Shown here piece by piece: positions 1-7,731 of a stretch of 32,974 bases of DNA. The position numbers were made by a program, and so were the translations under genes. The stretch is from an uncultured Clostridia bacterium. GTDB lineage: Bacteria; Bacillota; Clostridia; Christensenellales; Aristaeellaceae. The notes beneath the pieces are model-generated. The model saw only the letters and a list, made by a program, of their open reading frames with translations, was not told the DNA's origin and did not search any database. Positions within the stretch are counted from its first letter, which is position 1. Each line of letters starts with the position of its first letter. The DNA is taken from assembly GCA_937906775.1 (NCBI GenBank), contig CALCUD010000088.1, positions 1 through 32,974 of the forward strand. The letters are read 5' to 3'.

Positions 1-2
1 CC

Positions 3-1205
3 TCGTATATGTATGAGTCCGCTCTGGCAGCCGGCATTACCTCTGCCGGTTCGGACGCCTATCTGCTCCATGTTACAACGACCCCGTGCGTCAGCTACAT
101 CACCCGGACGGAAAATTTCGACTGCGGCGTGATGATCAGCGCCAGCCATAATCCTTATTCCGACAACGGAATCAAGCTGATGAACGGCAACGGCGAAAAG
201 ATGGACGACGATCTTCAGGACGCGATCGAGAAGTATATTGACGGGATCGGTGAGGAACCTCCGTTCGTGAGTGGCGACGGAATCGGATGCACGGTGGATT
301 TCTATACCGGCCGCAACCGGTATATCGGATATCTGACAACGTTGGCTACCCGTTCCTTTGACAACCGGAAGATCGCACTGGATTGCTCCAACGGTTCGGC
401 ATGGATGATCGGGCCTGCCGTGTTCAACGCGCTCGGCGCGAAAACCTATGTCATCAACAACCAGCCCGACGGGCTGAATGTTAACCGGAACTGCGGAAGC
501 ACCCACATCGACGGGTTGCGGGAATATGTAAAAGAGAACAAACTGGATGTGGGTTTTGCTTTTGACGGAGACGCAGACCGCTGCCTTGCAGTGGATGAAA
601 ACGGTGAGGAAATCAACGGCGATAAGATCATGTATATCTGCGCAAAGTATCTGAAGAGCAAAGGTCAGCTGCCCAGCAATACCGTGGTTACGACGATCAT
701 GAGCAACTTCGGACTTTACAAAGCGCTTGACGCGGCCGGCATCAATTATGAAAAGACTGCGGTGGGCGACCGGTATGTATATGAGAATATGAAAGCCTAC
801 AACCATCTTGTCGGTGGCGAACAGAGCGGACATATCATTTTCCGGAAGCATGCGCGGACCGGTGACGGACTGATCACCGCGATCATGCTGATGGGCGTGA
901 TGATCGATACGCAGCTTCCTTTGAGCGTTCTGGCGGAAAACTGCAAAATGTACCCGCAGGTCCTGAAAAACGTCAAAGTGGACGATAAGGATCAGACCCT
1001 TGCCGAACAGAAGGTTATGGATGCCGTCAATGCCTGCACGGAAGAACTGGGGGACAGCGGACGCGTACTGCTCCGCAAGAGCGGTACCGAACCGGTTCTG
1101 CGTGTCATGGCGGAAGCCGGGAGTACGGAAGCATGTGAAAAGTATGTGGACAGAATCATCGCCGCCATGCAGGATAGCGGACATCTGATCGAGGTGAAAA
1201 AATAA
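3..1205 (+). CDS. glmM: Phosphoglucosamine mutase (5' partial)
   Basis: Interconverts glucosamine-6-phosphate and glucosamine-1-phosphate on the cytoplasmic route to UDP-GlcNAc and peptidoglycan. The frame is already open at base 3 (codons for Ser-Tyr precede the first visible Met at 9), and about 45 N-terminal residues typical of the family are missing, so the true start lies upstream of the window. Visible hallmarks in order are the catalytic phosphoserine loop ISASHNP near the start, the metal-binding loop DGDADR, the sugar-binding GGEQSGH and the C-terminal phosphate-binding RKSGTEPVLRVM. The stop overlaps the next start by one base (TAATG), so the two are probably co-translated. Phosphomannomutase activity is an alternative within the superfamily, but the neighbouring nagB and beta-helix genes favour GlmM. 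Confidence 0.93.
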   Translation, partial: SYMYESALAAGITSAGSDAYLLHVTTTPCVSYITRTENFDCGVMISASHNPYSDNGIKLMNGNGEKMDDDLQDAIEKYIDGIGEEPPFVSGDGIGCTVDFYTGRNRYIGYLTTLATRSFDNRKIALDCSNGSAWMIGPAVFNALGAKTYVINNQPDGLNVNRNCGSTHIDGLREYVKENKLDVGFAFDGDADRCLAVDENGEEINGDKIMYICAKYLKSKGQLPSNTVVTTIMSNFGLYKALDAAGINYEKTAVGDRYVYENMKAYNHLVGGEQSGHIIFRKHARTGDGLITAIMLMGVMIDTQLPLSVLAENCKMYPQVLKNVKVDDKDQTLAEQKVMDAVNACTEELGDSGRVLLRKSGTEPVLRVMAEAGSTEACEKYVDRIIAAMQDSGHLIEVKK

Positions 1206-1873
1206 TGCTGAAAACAAAAGATCTTTACGACCTGACGCATACCCGGGCCGCTTCGCTGCTGGAAAAGACGGAATACCCGTGGGAAGCCCTTGCCGGGATC
1301 AAGGAATTTATTCTTCAACTCGGGAAAACACTGGATCCGGAAGAGTTTACCGAAGTCAGCGAGCATGTCTGGATCGCGAAGGACGCTGTGATCTATCCGA
1401 ACAATTATATCGCCGGTCCCTGCATTATCGGTCACGGAACCGAAGTGCGTCCCGGTGCGTTTGTTCGCGGCAGCGCTCTGGTAGGAGACAACTGTGTGGT
1501 CGGCAACAGTACAGAGCTGAAAAACGTTATTTTGTTTGATAATGTGCAGGTCCCGCATTACAATTACGTCGGGGACAGTATTTTGGGCTATAAGAGCCAT
1601 ATGGGCGCCGGTTCCATCACGTCCAATGTGAAAAGCGATAAAATGAAGGTTATTGTTCGCTGCGGAGAGGAAAAGATTGAAACCGGACTCAAGAAGATGG
1701 GCGCCATGCTGGGCGACCGGGTCGAGGTCGGCTGCAACAGCGTTCTGAATCCCGGCACGATTATCGGGAGGGATTCTAACATTTACCCGACCAGCTGCGT
1801 ACGCGGCACGGTTCCCGAAGGCTGTATCTGGAAGAATTCCGGCAAGGTCGTAGTCAAAATCAAATCAATATAA
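1205..1873 (+). CDS. Left-handed beta-helix (hexapeptide repeat) protein, GlmU-C-like
   Basis: A 222-residue protein with an alpha-helical first ~50 residues followed by irregular hexapeptide repeats ([IV]-G-x4) from about residue 55 to the end, for example CIIGHGTEVRPGAFVRG and VEVGCNSVLNPGTIIGR. This is the left-handed parallel beta-helix seen in the acetyltransferase half of GlmU and in nucleotide-sugar pyrophosphorylase-like proteins. No nucleotidyltransferase domain (GxGxGTRM-type motif) is present, so it cannot be a full GlmU. It sits between glmM and nagB with a one-base overlap upstream and 15 bases to the next ATG, which suggests a role in amino-sugar phosphate or UDP-GlcNAc metabolism. 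The exact reaction cannot be read from the sequence. Confidence 0.85.
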   Translation: MLKTKDLYDLTHTRAASLLEKTEYPWEALAGIKEFILQLGKTLDPEEFTEVSEHVWIAKDAVIYPNNYIAGPCIIGHGTEVRPGAFVRGSALVGDNCVVGNSTELKNVILFDNVQVPHYNYVGDSILGYKSHMGAGSITSNVKSDKMKVIVRCGEEKIETGLKKMGAMLGDRVEVGCNSVLNPGTIIGRDSNIYPTSCVRGTVPEGCIWKNSGKVVVKIKSI

Positions 1874-1888
1874 TTGGAGGAGACTAAT

Positions 1889-2620
1889 ATGAAGGTAATT
1901 GTCGCGGAAAACTATGAAGACGGTGCGAAGAAAGCAGCAGATCTGATTGAGAAAATCGTCAGGGAAACGCCGGATTGTACGCTCGGCCTGGCAACAGGAT
2001 CCAGTCCCGTGGGCATGTATCAGGAACTGGCCCGCCGCTGCAAAGAAGAAGGACTTGACTTCAGTAAGGTACATTCCGTGAATCTGGATGAATATGTCGG
2101 ACTGGAAGGTACGCATGACCAGAGTTACCGTTATTTCATGAATTCCAATCTCTTCGACCATATCAACATTGACAAGGCCAATACTTACGTCGCCAAGGGT
2201 ACCGGCGATGTGACCGCGAATCTGAAAGAATTCAACTCGGTCCTGGACAAGACCGATATCGACATTCAGGTCCTGGGCGTCGGCCCGGACGGACATCTGG
2301 GATTTAACGAGCCCGGCGAAACCCTTTATGACGGCGCGCACGAGGAAACTCTGGAAGATTCCACTATTGAGGCAAACAAGCGCTTCTTCGCCAGCAAGGA
2401 GGATGTTCCCACGCACGCGCTGACCATGGGCATGGGCAATATCATGCGCGCAAAACGCCTGCTGATGATCATCAGCGGAAACAAACAGGAAGCGGCTACC
2501 AAGCTTTTGATAGAAGACAAGATCGATCCGAAATGTCCCTGCACCTTTATGCGGATGCACCGTGACGCGACGGTTGTGATTGAAAAGAAACTGGCTGACG
2601 AAATCGGTTACCGGGGTTAA
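1889..2620 (+). CDS. nagB: Glucosamine-6-phosphate deaminase
   Basis: Converts glucosamine-6-phosphate to fructose-6-phosphate and ammonia, the catabolic entry of amino sugars into glycolysis. The 243-residue product has the family's usual length and motifs: GLATGSSPVGMY phosphate-binding loop near residue 35, the catalytic segment NLDEYVGL, LGVGPDGHLGFNEPG with the active-site His, and a C-terminal MRMHRDATVVIEK. The ATG at 1889 is chosen over an in-frame TTG at 1874 because GGAGG lies at 1876-1880, 8 bases ahead, and homologues start MKVI. It is the last gene of the amino-sugar block and is followed by a strong terminator. Synthesis (glmM) and breakdown (nagB) genes sharing one transcript is notable. 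Confidence 0.95.
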   Translation: MKVIVAENYEDGAKKAADLIEKIVRETPDCTLGLATGSSPVGMYQELARRCKEEGLDFSKVHSVNLDEYVGLEGTHDQSYRYFMNSNLFDHINIDKANTYVAKGTGDVTANLKEFNSVLDKTDIDIQVLGVGPDGHLGFNEPGETLYDGAHEETLEDSTIEANKRFFASKEDVPTHALTMGMGNIMRAKRLLMIISGNKQEAATKLLIEDKIDPKCPCTFMRMHRDATVVIEKKLADEIGYRG

Positions 2621-2636
2621 TGAAATTCCATTACAG

Positions 2637-2667
2637 GAAACGGCCTGCTGCAGGCCGTTTCTTTTTT
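2637..2667 (+). terminator. Rho-independent terminator after nagB
   Basis: The arm GAAACGGCCTG (2637-2647), a three-base loop and the arm CAGGCCGTTTC (2651-2661) form an 11-bp perfect stem, followed by six T (2662-2667). It lies 17 bases after the nagB stop and ends the amino-sugar transcript. The rest of 2668-2780 shows no convincing gene. Confidence 0.93.
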
Positions 2668-2780
2668 GGAAAAACATAATTGAAACAGCCGGAACATCAC
2701 TTCGGCTCCCAAATACAAAGGAAAAAGGCCGCTTATATCGAATATGAATCTGGTATATATTTGTATCGGAGGATTCGGGA

Positions 2781-3599
2781 ATGCGATTCATGCAGGTCAT
2801 GAACGGAGTCTTTCATCTGGAAGACAATATGGGCGTCTGCATGACGCTGCTTACCGGCCGAAACCGGGCGTTGCTCATTGATACCGGATACGGGCTTGAC
2901 AGTCTCCCGGAAACGGTTCGGGAAATTACCAATCTGCCATTGACGGTCGTTTTGACCCACGGACATCACGATCACGTACTCGGCGCGACACAATTCCCGA
3001 AAACGCAGATGTGTCGGGAGGATCTGGAAGAGTTCAGACTGCGGACTTCCCGGATTCAACGGGAAAGGGTGGCGGAACAGGCCCGGGGGAAAGGACTGAC
3101 AGTACCTGAGGACTTTTTTGTACGCCCTGTGCCGGAACCTGAAGCGCTTCCGATGAATGAAGTCTGGGCCGGTTTCCCGGCTCAGACAGAGGACCTCGGA
3201 GATCTGAAGGTGAGATTGATCAAAGTGCCGGGTCATACGTCCGGGAGTATTTGCCTGTATGTGGAAGAATTGCAATTGCTTCTGACGGGAGACGACTGGA
3301 ATCCCTGCACATGGCTGTGGTTTCCCGCTTCGACCGGGGTGATGACCTGGCGCAGGAACATGAATGAGTTGTTTGAAAAAACACCGTTCAGCCGGGTGCT
3401 GTGCTCGCACCGTTCAGAACTTTTTGACCGGGTGAAAGCCTCTGCCTTTTTGAAAACAATGACGGATGAAACGTTGCTGCACGCTGGGAGCAACCCGCTG
3501 GGCCGCGATTCGGGCATCGATACCCGTCAGGTTCTGACAGAGGACGGACAGATCCTGGTTTTTGATTATCAGAAGTATCTGGAGGAGATTGGAAAATGA
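2781..3599 (+). CDS. Metallo-beta-lactamase-fold hydrolase
   Basis: A 272-residue cytoplasmic protein of the MBL superfamily. The metal motif HGHHDH is at residues 60-65 (metal ligands H60, H62, D64 and H65), followed by PGHTSGSI with the next His, GDDWNP with the bridging Asp, and a late CSHRSE His. The N-terminal LLIDTGYG beta-strand is also typical. GGAGG at 2768-2772 supports the ATG at 2781. Its stop overlaps the start of the GH39 gene (ATGA at 3596-3599), implying translational coupling. The family contains glyoxalase II-like thioesterases, lactonases and RNases, and the substrate cannot be told. Coupling to a xylosidase makes a sugar-lactone or ester hydrolase plausible, but this is inference only. 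Confidence 0.88.
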   Translation: MRFMQVMNGVFHLEDNMGVCMTLLTGRNRALLIDTGYGLDSLPETVREITNLPLTVVLTHGHHDHVLGATQFPKTQMCREDLEEFRLRTSRIQRERVAEQARGKGLTVPEDFFVRPVPEPEALPMNEVWAGFPAQTEDLGDLKVRLIKVPGHTSGSICLYVEELQLLLTGDDWNPCTWLWFPASTGVMTWRRNMNELFEKTPFSRVLCSHRSELFDRVKASAFLKTMTDETLLHAGSNPLGRDSGIDTRQVLTEDGQILVFDYQKYLEEIGK

Positions 3600-5095
3600 A
3601 GAAGATCAGCGTGAAAGAAGGCAACAGGATCCCGTTTCACAACAATTCGTCCTATTGCGTCGGTACGGGGCGGATGGGTCTTGCTCTTCAACGTGAATAC
3701 TACGAACAATTGAAAATGGCTCAGGAGGTTGCCGGATTTCGCTTTATCCGCGGCCACGGTTTGTTCTGCGACGATATGGGAATCTGCAAGACCTGGAAGG
3801 ACTGGGACGGTAATATTCATGAAGGATGGAATTTTACCTATCTCGACCGTGTGATGGATATGTACCGGGAAGTCAACATCCGTCCGTTCCTGGAACTCGG
3901 ATTTATGCCGAGTCAGATGGCCAGCGGAACACAGACGATTTTTTACTGGAAAGGGAATACCACTCCGCCGAAGGATGATAATAAGTGGACGGAAATGATC
4001 CGTGTGACGCTGCGGCATCTGGCGGACCGCTACGGAGAGGACGAAGTGTCTTCATGGCCTTGTGAAGTCTGGAATGAGCCGAATCTGCCCGGCTTCTGGG
4101 AAAATGCCGACCGGGGAAAGTACTTTCATTTGTATGAAATCACCGTAAAAGCCGTGAAAGAAACCCTTCCGCAAATGAAAGTCGGCGGTCCGGCCGTTTG
4201 CGGCGGGCCGACAAGTATGGAGTGGATCAGAGAATTTCTTGCTTTCTGCCGCGACAGGAAACTGCCGATGGATTTTCTGACCCGGCATGCCTATATGGGA
4301 AATGATCCCGAGCATAAAGCGCGTTATCTGTATCATACGATGCGGGAGATTGATACGCTGATGGAGGAAATGACCGCCAGCCGCGCAATCCTTGATTCTT
4401 TTCCGGAATACAAGGGAAAAGAAATGTATATCACAGAGTTCAATACGAGCTACAATCCGTTCTGCCCGATTCACGATACCAACCTGAACGCCGCGTATAC
4501 CGCCGGCTTGCTGGCGCGTCTGGGCGATGTGGCAGCCGGCTACAGTTACTGGACTTTCGGAGATGTGTTTGAAGAAGGCGGCGTACCGGCCCGGCCGTTC
4601 CACGGAGGTTTCGGAATGATCGCCAACGGCCTGATCGCCAAACCGACATTATGGACTTTTGCATTTTTCAACAAACTGAAAGGGGAATGTGTTTACCGGG
4701 ATGAGAACGCGGTCATCATGCGGCGCGCGGATGGCAGTTATGAAGGTATTCTGTGGAATTTGTGCCGGGAGAAGCGCGAGGAGCTGGAACTCGAAATCAG
4801 TCTGCCGGGAGACGGCGAATGGTCTGCAGTGATACGGACCACGGATGAGGAATGCTGCAATCCTTTGAAGGTCTGGCATGAAATGGGTGAACCGGAGTCC
4901 CTTCGGAAGGATCAGACAGAGATCCTGCGCCAGGCCGGAACGCCTCTGATCCGCAGTCAGCGGGTGAAGGCTGACGGAATTCTGAATATCCGCATAACAC
5001 TTGGAATTAACGGCGTAACGCATTTCCTTGCTGAAAAATCCCCGATTATGAGCGAGGAAGGCTATGAGTACGACTGGTATCTGCAGCACAGTTAA
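3596..5095 (+). CDS. xynB: Glycoside hydrolase family 39, probable beta-xylosidase
   Basis: Retaining glycosidase expected to release xylose from the non-reducing ends of xylo-oligosaccharides. The 499-residue product matches GH39 xylosidases in length and layout: an N-terminal (beta/alpha)8 barrel with the general acid/base Glu161 in CEVWNEPNLPGFW and the nucleophile Glu281 in YITEFNTSY, almost the same numbering as the characterised Geobacillus enzyme as I remember it. A beta-sandwich region follows from about residue 350. No signal peptide is visible, so it should act in the cytoplasm on imported oligosaccharides. It overlaps the upstream MBL-fold gene by four bases. Other GH39 activities (alpha-L-iduronidase) are less likely in a bacterium of this kind. 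No transporter or regulator of a xylan locus is adjacent. Confidence 0.88.
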   Translation: MKKISVKEGNRIPFHNNSSYCVGTGRMGLALQREYYEQLKMAQEVAGFRFIRGHGLFCDDMGICKTWKDWDGNIHEGWNFTYLDRVMDMYREVNIRPFLELGFMPSQMASGTQTIFYWKGNTTPPKDDNKWTEMIRVTLRHLADRYGEDEVSSWPCEVWNEPNLPGFWENADRGKYFHLYEITVKAVKETLPQMKVGGPAVCGGPTSMEWIREFLAFCRDRKLPMDFLTRHAYMGNDPEHKARYLYHTMREIDTLMEEMTASRAILDSFPEYKGKEMYITEFNTSYNPFCPIHDTNLNAAYTAGLLARLGDVAAGYSYWTFGDVFEEGGVPARPFHGGFGMIANGLIAKPTLWTFAFFNKLKGECVYRDENAVIMRRADGSYEGILWNLCREKREELELEISLPGDGEWSAVIRTTDEECCNPLKVWHEMGEPESLRKDQTEILRQAGTPLIRSQRVKADGILNIRITLGINGVTHFLAEKSPIMSEEGYEYDWYLQHS

Positions 5096-5100
5096 AATGC

Positions 5101-5129
5101 TTGACAAACCCCGGACTTTTCTCTACACT
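5101..5129 (+). promoter_or_regulatory. Sigma-A promoter of glnN
   Basis: TTGACA (5101-5106), a 17-base spacer and TACACT (5124-5129) lie just after the xylosidase stop. Transcription would start near 5136, about 20 bases before the ATG at 5158. This placement rules out the upstream TTG at 5101 as a translation start. Confidence 0.8.
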
Positions 5130-5157
5130 TGCCCATATTCGGGAGGAGGGGACCCTG

Positions 5158-7242
5158 ATGGCATACATGGATGAGATCTTCGGCGTCAATGTCTTTAACG
5201 ACGATGTGATGAAAGAACGGTTGCCCGAAGAGATCTATCAGGCGCTTCACAAGACACTGGATGAAGGAAGACGGCTGAACGCCCAGGTGGCCGGCGCTGT
5301 CGCGGACGCAATGATGCACTGGGCGATGGAGCGCGGCGCTACGCATTATACTCACTGGTTCCAGCCATTGAACAGTGTAACGGCTGAAAAGCACGATGCC
5401 TTTATTGCCCCGGCCCCCGGAGGAAAGATCATTACCGAATTCAGCGGGAAGGAACTTGTCCGGGGTGAGGCGGACGCGAGTTCCCTGCCGAACGGCGGAT
5501 TGCGTTCCACGTTTGAAGCCAGAGGCTATACAGCATGGGATCCGACTTCCTATGCCTTCATCAAGGATAAGGTTCTGTGTATTCCCACGGCGTACTGCTC
5601 CTGGGGAGGAGAAGCACTGGATAAGAAAACTCCGCTGCTCCGTTCCATGGAGGCATTGAGCCGTCAGGCTGTCCGTATTCTGAAAATGTTCGGACGGGAC
5701 GACGCGACGCGCGTGATCCCTACGGTCGGCCCTGAACAGGAATATTTTCTTGTTGATAAAGATCTTTATGATCAGAGGAGCGATCTGATCTTTGCCGGAA
5801 GAACGCTGTTCGGAGCAAAACCGCCTAAAGGACAGGAACTCGGCGATCATTTCTTCGGCAACATCAAGCCCCGTGTTCAGGCGTTCATGACAGAGCTGAA
5901 TGAAGAATTGTGGAAACTCGGTGTTCTGGCCAAAACAGAACATAATGAGACTGCGCCTGCACAGCACGAAATGGCGCCGATCTTTTCCATTGTGAATGTG
6001 GCCTGTGACCATAACCAGCTGACCATGGAAATGATGAAAAAGGTTGCCCGCCGGCATAATCTGGTCTGTCTTCTGGCGGAGAAACCTTTTGCCGGCGTCA
6101 ACGGAAGCGGAAAACACAACAACTGGTCCATGACGACCAATACAGGTTACAACCTTTTGAATCCTGGTGACAGTCCGCATGAAAGCGCACAGTTCCTGCT
6201 GTTTCTGACATCGGTGATCAAAGCGGTGGATGAGTATCAGGATTTGCTCCGGGCATCCGTCGCTTCCGCCGGGAACGATCACCGGCTGGGAGGATGCGAA
6301 GCACCGCCTGCGATCATCAGCATTTTTCTGGGAGACGAACTGACCGAGATCCTGGACGCTTTGGAAAGCGGAACGGCCTACAACGGGCGGGAAAAAGCGG
6401 ATATGGCTATCGGCGTCCATATGTTGCCCAAATTCCAGAAGGATACGACGGACCGGAATCGGACTTCGCCGTTCGCCTTTACAGGCAATAAGTTTGAATT
6501 CCGCTCTCTCGGCTCGTCTGCATCCATTTCCGACGCAAACGTGGTTCTGAACACCATCGTGGCCGAAAGCCTGCGCCAGTTTGCCGATGAACTGGAACAG
6601 GCGGACGATTTCCGCGAATCACTGCACGAGCTGATTGTACGCAATATCCGGGAGCATCGGAGGATCATTTTCAACGGGAATAATTACTCGGAAGAATGGA
6701 CCCGGGAAGCGGAAAAACGGGGTCTGGTCTGTCTGCCGTCCACCGTGGACGCTTTACCGAGCTATATTGCTGAAAAAAATATCACTTTGTTTGAAACCCA
6801 TCGGGTCCTGAGCAAGGAAGAACTTCGCTCCCGCATGGATATCGGCCTGGATTCCTACGCCAAAGTAATCAATATCGAAGCTGAAACTATGCTGATGATG
6901 GCTCGCAGACAGATTCTGCCGGCAGTTCTGGAATGGACCGGAAAGGTTGCCAACGAAACGGCGGCTGTCCGGAATATGATCGGGTCCATGCCTTCCGGTA
7001 TGAAACTGCTTGAACAGCTTTACAGCGGATGCAATACTCTGAGTGAAAGGATCACCGGACTCGAACAGATGCTGGAAACGAGACCGGGCGGAGACGATAT
7101 ATTACAGGAAGCCCGCTATATGCATGACCGGGTATTGCCTGCCATGGTTTCGCTCAGAGAAAGCGCGGACCGGCTTGAAGTGCTCACCGACCGAAAAATA
7201 TGGCCGTTCCCAACCTATGATGAGTTGCTTTTCAACGTATGA
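5158..7242 (+). CDS. glnN: Glutamine synthetase type III
   Basis: ATP-dependent ligation of ammonia to glutamate, the main route of nitrogen assimilation. At 694 residues it has the size of the GSIII family, not the ~450 of GSI. The start MAYMDEIFGVNVFND, the ATP/glutamate-binding core with GPEQEYFL, the segment GKHNNWSMTTNTG, the FTGNKFEFRSLGSSAS region and a C-terminal EWTGKVANETAAVRNMI are all characteristic. The ATG at 5158 has GGGAGGAGGG (5141-5150) ahead of it, while the open frame starting at 5101 overlaps the -35 box. It has its own promoter and terminator, hence it is monocistronic. No glnR or PII gene is adjacent, so its nitrogen control cannot be read here. Confidence 0.96.
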   Translation: MAYMDEIFGVNVFNDDVMKERLPEEIYQALHKTLDEGRRLNAQVAGAVADAMMHWAMERGATHYTHWFQPLNSVTAEKHDAFIAPAPGGKIITEFSGKELVRGEADASSLPNGGLRSTFEARGYTAWDPTSYAFIKDKVLCIPTAYCSWGGEALDKKTPLLRSMEALSRQAVRILKMFGRDDATRVIPTVGPEQEYFLVDKDLYDQRSDLIFAGRTLFGAKPPKGQELGDHFFGNIKPRVQAFMTELNEELWKLGVLAKTEHNETAPAQHEMAPIFSIVNVACDHNQLTMEMMKKVARRHNLVCLLAEKPFAGVNGSGKHNNWSMTTNTGYNLLNPGDSPHESAQFLLFLTSVIKAVDEYQDLLRASVASAGNDHRLGGCEAPPAIISIFLGDELTEILDALESGTAYNGREKADMAIGVHMLPKFQKDTTDRNRTSPFAFTGNKFEFRSLGSSASISDANVVLNTIVAESLRQFADELEQADDFRESLHELIVRNIREHRRIIFNGNNYSEEWTREAEKRGLVCLPSTVDALPSYIAEKNITLFETHRVLSKEELRSRMDIGLDSYAKVINIEAETMLMMARRQILPAVLEWTGKVANETAAVRNMIGSMPSGMKLLEQLYSGCNTLSERITGLEQMLETRPGGDDILQEARYMHDRVLPAMVSLRESADRLEVLTDRKIWPFPTYDELLFNV

Positions 7243-7252
7243 CAGTTATCGG

Positions 7253-7280
7253 GAACCGGAGCAAACTCCGGTTCTTTTTT
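7253..7280 (+). terminator. Rho-independent terminator after glnN
   Basis: GAACCGGAG (7253-7261), loop CAAA and CTCCGGTTC (7266-7274) give a 9-bp perfect stem followed by six T (7275-7280), ten bases after the glnN stop. Confidence 0.94.
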
Positions 7281-7323
7281 GCGCCTTCCGGACATAATGA
7301 ATCCGGGATCACGCAAGATATAG

Positions 7324-7329
7324 TATAAT
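7324..7329 (+). promoter_or_regulatory. Putative -10 box upstream of the yerC-like gene
   Basis: A perfect TATAAT lies 84 bases before the regulator's start. No good -35 hexamer sits 16-18 bases upstream, so a weak or activator-dependent promoter is likely. The leader 7330-7398 contains short self-complementary pieces but no convincing motif. Confidence 0.5.
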
Positions 7330-7407
7330 ATCAGTTGAAGTGCAGAAGATTTCGATGTAAAATAACTTCACAAGCTAAAGCGTGAAACTGTCAGGAGCGT
7401 GATGGAA

Positions 7408-7704
7408 ATGTTTGAACCGAAGATCCGGAACCATCAGACGGATATGCTGGTCAGGGCGATGCTGTCCCTTAACGATGAGGAAGACGCATACCGGTTCTTT
7501 GAGGATCTGTACACGATTCCGGAAATTCGCAGCATTGCTCAGCGTCTGGAAGTGGCATGCCTGCTCCGGAAAGGTGAAACCTATCAGCATATCGCGGAGG
7601 AAACAGGTGCCTCGAGCGCGACCATCTCACGTGTCAATCGCGCACTGAGCTATGGCGCCGACGGATATAACCGTGTTTTGGATGCGATGGATAAACAGGC
7701 GTGA
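7408..7704 (+). CDS. yerC: TrpR/YerC-family DNA-binding protein
   Basis: A 98-residue, all-helical protein similar to Bacillus YerC/YecD and the Trp repressor superfamily. IRSIAQRLEVACLLRKG is followed by the helix-turn-helix YQHIAEETGASSATISRVNRAL, whose second helix (SSATISRV) should contact DNA. Start choice is uncertain among ATGs at 7402 and 7408 (GTG at 7399 is too close to the AGGAG at 7393-7397). The ATG at 7408 gives the best spacing. A 27-base gap separates it from pcrA, matching the yerC-pcrA-ligA neighbourhood known in Bacillus, though pcrB is missing here. The ligand and targets are unknown, and the name TrpR-related does not imply tryptophan control. Confidence 0.85.
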   Translation: MFEPKIRNHQTDMLVRAMLSLNDEEDAYRFFEDLYTIPEIRSIAQRLEVACLLRKGETYQHIAEETGASSATISRVNRALSYGADGYNRVLDAMDKQA

Positions 7705-7731
7705 TTGCGACAGAAAGACAGAGGTAAATAA

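Noticed and set aside
2668..2780. Promoter for the MBL-GH39 pair
   Set aside because: Several TATA-like stretches exist near 2735-2760, but none has a matching -35 at proper spacing, so I could not define one.
5101..5157. TTG start at 5101 extending glnN by 19 residues
   Set aside because: The codon is part of a near-perfect -35 box. The strong ribosome site and family N-terminus both point to 5158.
7330..7398. Possible attenuator or operator in the yerC leader (short complementary pieces 7336-7341/7365-7370 and 7367-7371/7382-7386)
   Set aside because: The stems are only 5-6 bp, overlap each other, and no T-run or clean palindrome supports a terminator or operator.
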